Made by a program: the position numbers and the translations under genes
Shown here: positions 12,581-13,947 of the stretch, piece after piece
How the letters are laid out: every line of letters starts with the position of its first letter
Numbering within the stretch: position 1 is the stretch's first letter
Notes under the pieces: generated by a model
What the model was told of the DNA's origin: nothing
Seen by the model: the letters and a program-made list of their open reading frames with translations, nothing else
Databases searched by the model: none
Assembly: GCA_035646535.1 (NCBI GenBank)
Contig: DASRPD010000023.1
Location: forward strand, 1 to 13,947
Reading direction: 5' to 3'
Source of the DNA: DASRPD01 sp035646535
Lineage (GTDB): Bacteria; Actinomycetota; Acidimicrobiia; IMCC26256; JANYLB01
DNA: 13,947 nucleotides

Positions 12581-13947
12581 ATGACGACGGCGGAGCAGGG
12601 GACGGCGCACGACACCGACGAGTACAGGATCGGGATCCGACGGCATTTCACCACCCCGGGTGCCGATCCTTATGACTCGGTGGAGTGGGAGCGGCGCGAC
12701 GCGCGCATCCAGAACCACAAGGATGGCACCGACGCGTTCCACCAGCCCGACGTCGAGTTCCCCGTGTCGTGGTCGCAGAATGCGACCAACATCGTGGCCC
12801 AGAAGTACTTCCGCGGCACCCCCGGCACCGACGAGCGTGAGACGTCGCTGCGCCAGGTGATCGACCGCATCGCCGACACGATCAGCGACTGGGGCGTTGC
12901 CGACGGCTACTTCGTCGACGATGACGAGGCCGACGCGTTCCGCAACGAGCTCAAGCACGTCATGGTCCACCAGCGCGCCGCGTTCAACTCGCCGGTGTGG
13001 TTCAACATCGGCGTTCCGGGCGTGCCCGCGCAGGGCTCAGCGTGCTTCATCCTCGCGGTCGAAGACACGATGGACGGCATCCTCAACTGGTACCGAGAAG
13101 AGGGGGTGATCTTCAAGGGGGGTTCCGGCGCGGGCACCAACCTGAGCGGGATCCGGTCGTCGGCGGAGCACCTGAAGGGCGGCGGCACCGCGAGCGGCCC
13201 GGTGAGCTTCATGCGCGGCGCCGACGCGTCGGCCGGCACCATCAAGTCGGGGGGCAAGACCCGCCGTGCCGCCAAGATGGTCATCCTCGACGTGGATCAT
13301 CCCGATGTCGAGGAGTTCATCTGGTGCAAGTCCCGCGAGGAGCAGAAGGCCCGGGTACTCCGCGACGCCGGCTTCGACATGGATCTCGACGGGTCGGACA
13401 GCTACTCGATCCAGTACCAGAACGCGAACAACTCGGTGCGCGTCACCGACGACTTCATGCAGGCCGTGGTCGACGACCGTGACTGGCACCTGAAGGCCGT
13501 CACCACCGGTGAGCCGATCCGCACGGTCAAGGCGCGCGAGCTCATGGGTCAGATCTCCCAGGCCGCGTGGGAGTGCGCGGACCCCGGCATGCAGTTCGAC
13601 ACGACGATCAACCGCTGGCACACGTCGTCGAACACGGGCCGGATCAACGCGAGTAACCCATGTTCAGAATATATGCACCTGGATAACTCGGCCTGCAACC
13701 TGGCGAGCATCAACTTGCTCGAGTACCTGAGCGACGAGACCGGCTTCGACGTGGAGGGATTCCGCCACACGGTCGACGTCATGTTCACCGCACAGGAGAT
13801 CATCGTCGGCAACGCCGACTACCCAACCGAACCGATTGCCGAGAACAGCCGCAAGTTCCGCCAGCTCGGGCTGGGCTACGCCAACCTCGGTGCGCTGCTC
13901 ATGGCCCAGGGTCTTCCCTACGACTCGGCCGGAGGGCGGGCCTGGGC
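12581..13947 (+). CDS. nrdJ: Vitamin B12-dependent (class II) ribonucleotide reductase, 3'-truncated
   Basis: NrdJ reduces ribonucleotides to deoxyribonucleotides using an adenosylcobalamin-generated thiyl radical, independent of oxygen. The first 455 residues are in the window; the frame is open to the last base. Seen: RRHFTTPGADPYDSVEWERR, FPVSWSQNATNIVAQKYFRG, KHVMVHQRAAFNSPVWFNIG, redox cysteine C155 in QGSACFIL, FKGGSGAGTNLSGIRSS, the catalytic triad N359, C361, E363 in NPCSEY, and the partner cysteine C372 in DNSACNLASINL. No N-terminal ATP-cone is present, as in Streptomyces-type NrdJ. The ATG is preceded by GGGGGAG about 10 nt upstream. Codons 358-365, over the catalytic motif, are markedly AT-rich (AGT, CCA, TGT, TCA, GAA, TAT). 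NrdR next door is the expected regulator; no B12 riboswitch motif was seen in the leader. Confidence 0.96.
   Translation, partial: MTTAEQGTAHDTDEYRIGIRRHFTTPGADPYDSVEWERRDARIQNHKDGTDAFHQPDVEFPVSWSQNATNIVAQKYFRGTPGTDERETSLRQVIDRIADTISDWGVADGYFVDDDEADAFRNELKHVMVHQRAAFNSPVWFNIGVPGVPAQGSACFILAVEDTMDGILNWYREEGVIFKGGSGAGTNLSGIRSSAEHLKGGGTASGPVSFMRGADASAGTIKSGGKTRRAAKMVILDVDHPDVEEFIWCKSREEQKARVLRDAGFDMDLDGSDSYSIQYQNANNSVRVTDDFMQAVVDDRDWHLKAVTTGEPIRTVKARELMGQISQAAWECADPGMQFDTTINRWHTSSNTGRINASNPCSEYMHLDNSACNLASINLLEYLSDETGFDVEGFRHTVDVMFTAQEIIVGNADYPTEPIAENSRKFRQLGLGYANLGALLMAQGLPYDSAGGRAW

Noticed and set aside
12907..13812. Minus-strand frames across nrdJ
   Set aside because: The plus-strand NrdJ frame is continuous with all family motifs; these are shadows.

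Overview
This is a GC-rich window (roughly two thirds G+C by eye). Its gene order, recA ... miaB-miaA-dapF-hflX ... lexA/LysM protein-nrdR-nrdJ, is characteristic of Actinobacteria. GTG starts, probable leaderless transcripts and a proteobacterial-type dapD inside an actinobacterial backbone suggest a deep lineage such as Acidimicrobiia. The class is inferred from memory of gene order, not from a database comparison. Thirteen protein genes are supported. The first (recA) and last (nrdJ) run off the window. No tRNA, rRNA, CRISPR array, transposase or prophage gene was seen, and the window reads as core chromosome.

Layout. (1) 1-2713: the 3' part of recA meets a minus-strand TSUP-family transporter gene tail to tail. 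That gene is divergent from rsgA (ribosome-assembly GTPase). (2) 2745-7172: miaB, miaA, dapF and hflX are packed together. miaA starts 2 bp after miaB and the two later junctions are 4-bp ATGA overlaps. miaB and miaA are the two tRNA A37-modifying enzymes (MiaA adds isopentenyl, MiaB methylthiolates). (3) 7208-10310: dapC, dapD and dapE. Together with dapF they encode every step from tetrahydrodipicolinate to meso-diaminopimelate by the succinylase route. (4) 10406-11883: lexA (minus) is divergent from a small membrane-anchored LysM protein, probably the SOS division suppressor of the ChiZ/DivS/YneA type. The 371-bp gap holds four SOS boxes, two apparent face-to-face promoters and two sets of short tandem repeats. 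(5) 11941-13947: nrdR and the B12-dependent ribonucleotide reductase nrdJ, separated by a leader with an 18-bp perfect palindrome resembling an NrdR box and a 15-bp stem-loop.

How the parts fit. RecA senses damage and triggers LexA cleavage. LexA represses itself and probably the LysM division inhibitor. NrdR next door controls deoxynucleotide supply through NrdJ. The rest is translation quality (RsgA, HflX, MiaA, MiaB) and cell-wall/lysine precursor synthesis.

Points most worth a second look: the two-promoter, four-operator lexA/LysM control region; the tandem 17-bp duplication before the LysM gene; a repeated TANNNT-N6-8-GTG leaderless start; Ser in place of the first catalytic Cys of DapF; a likely CTG start for miaA; and an AT-rich codon patch exactly on the NrdJ catalytic motif. 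No wholly new system was recognised.
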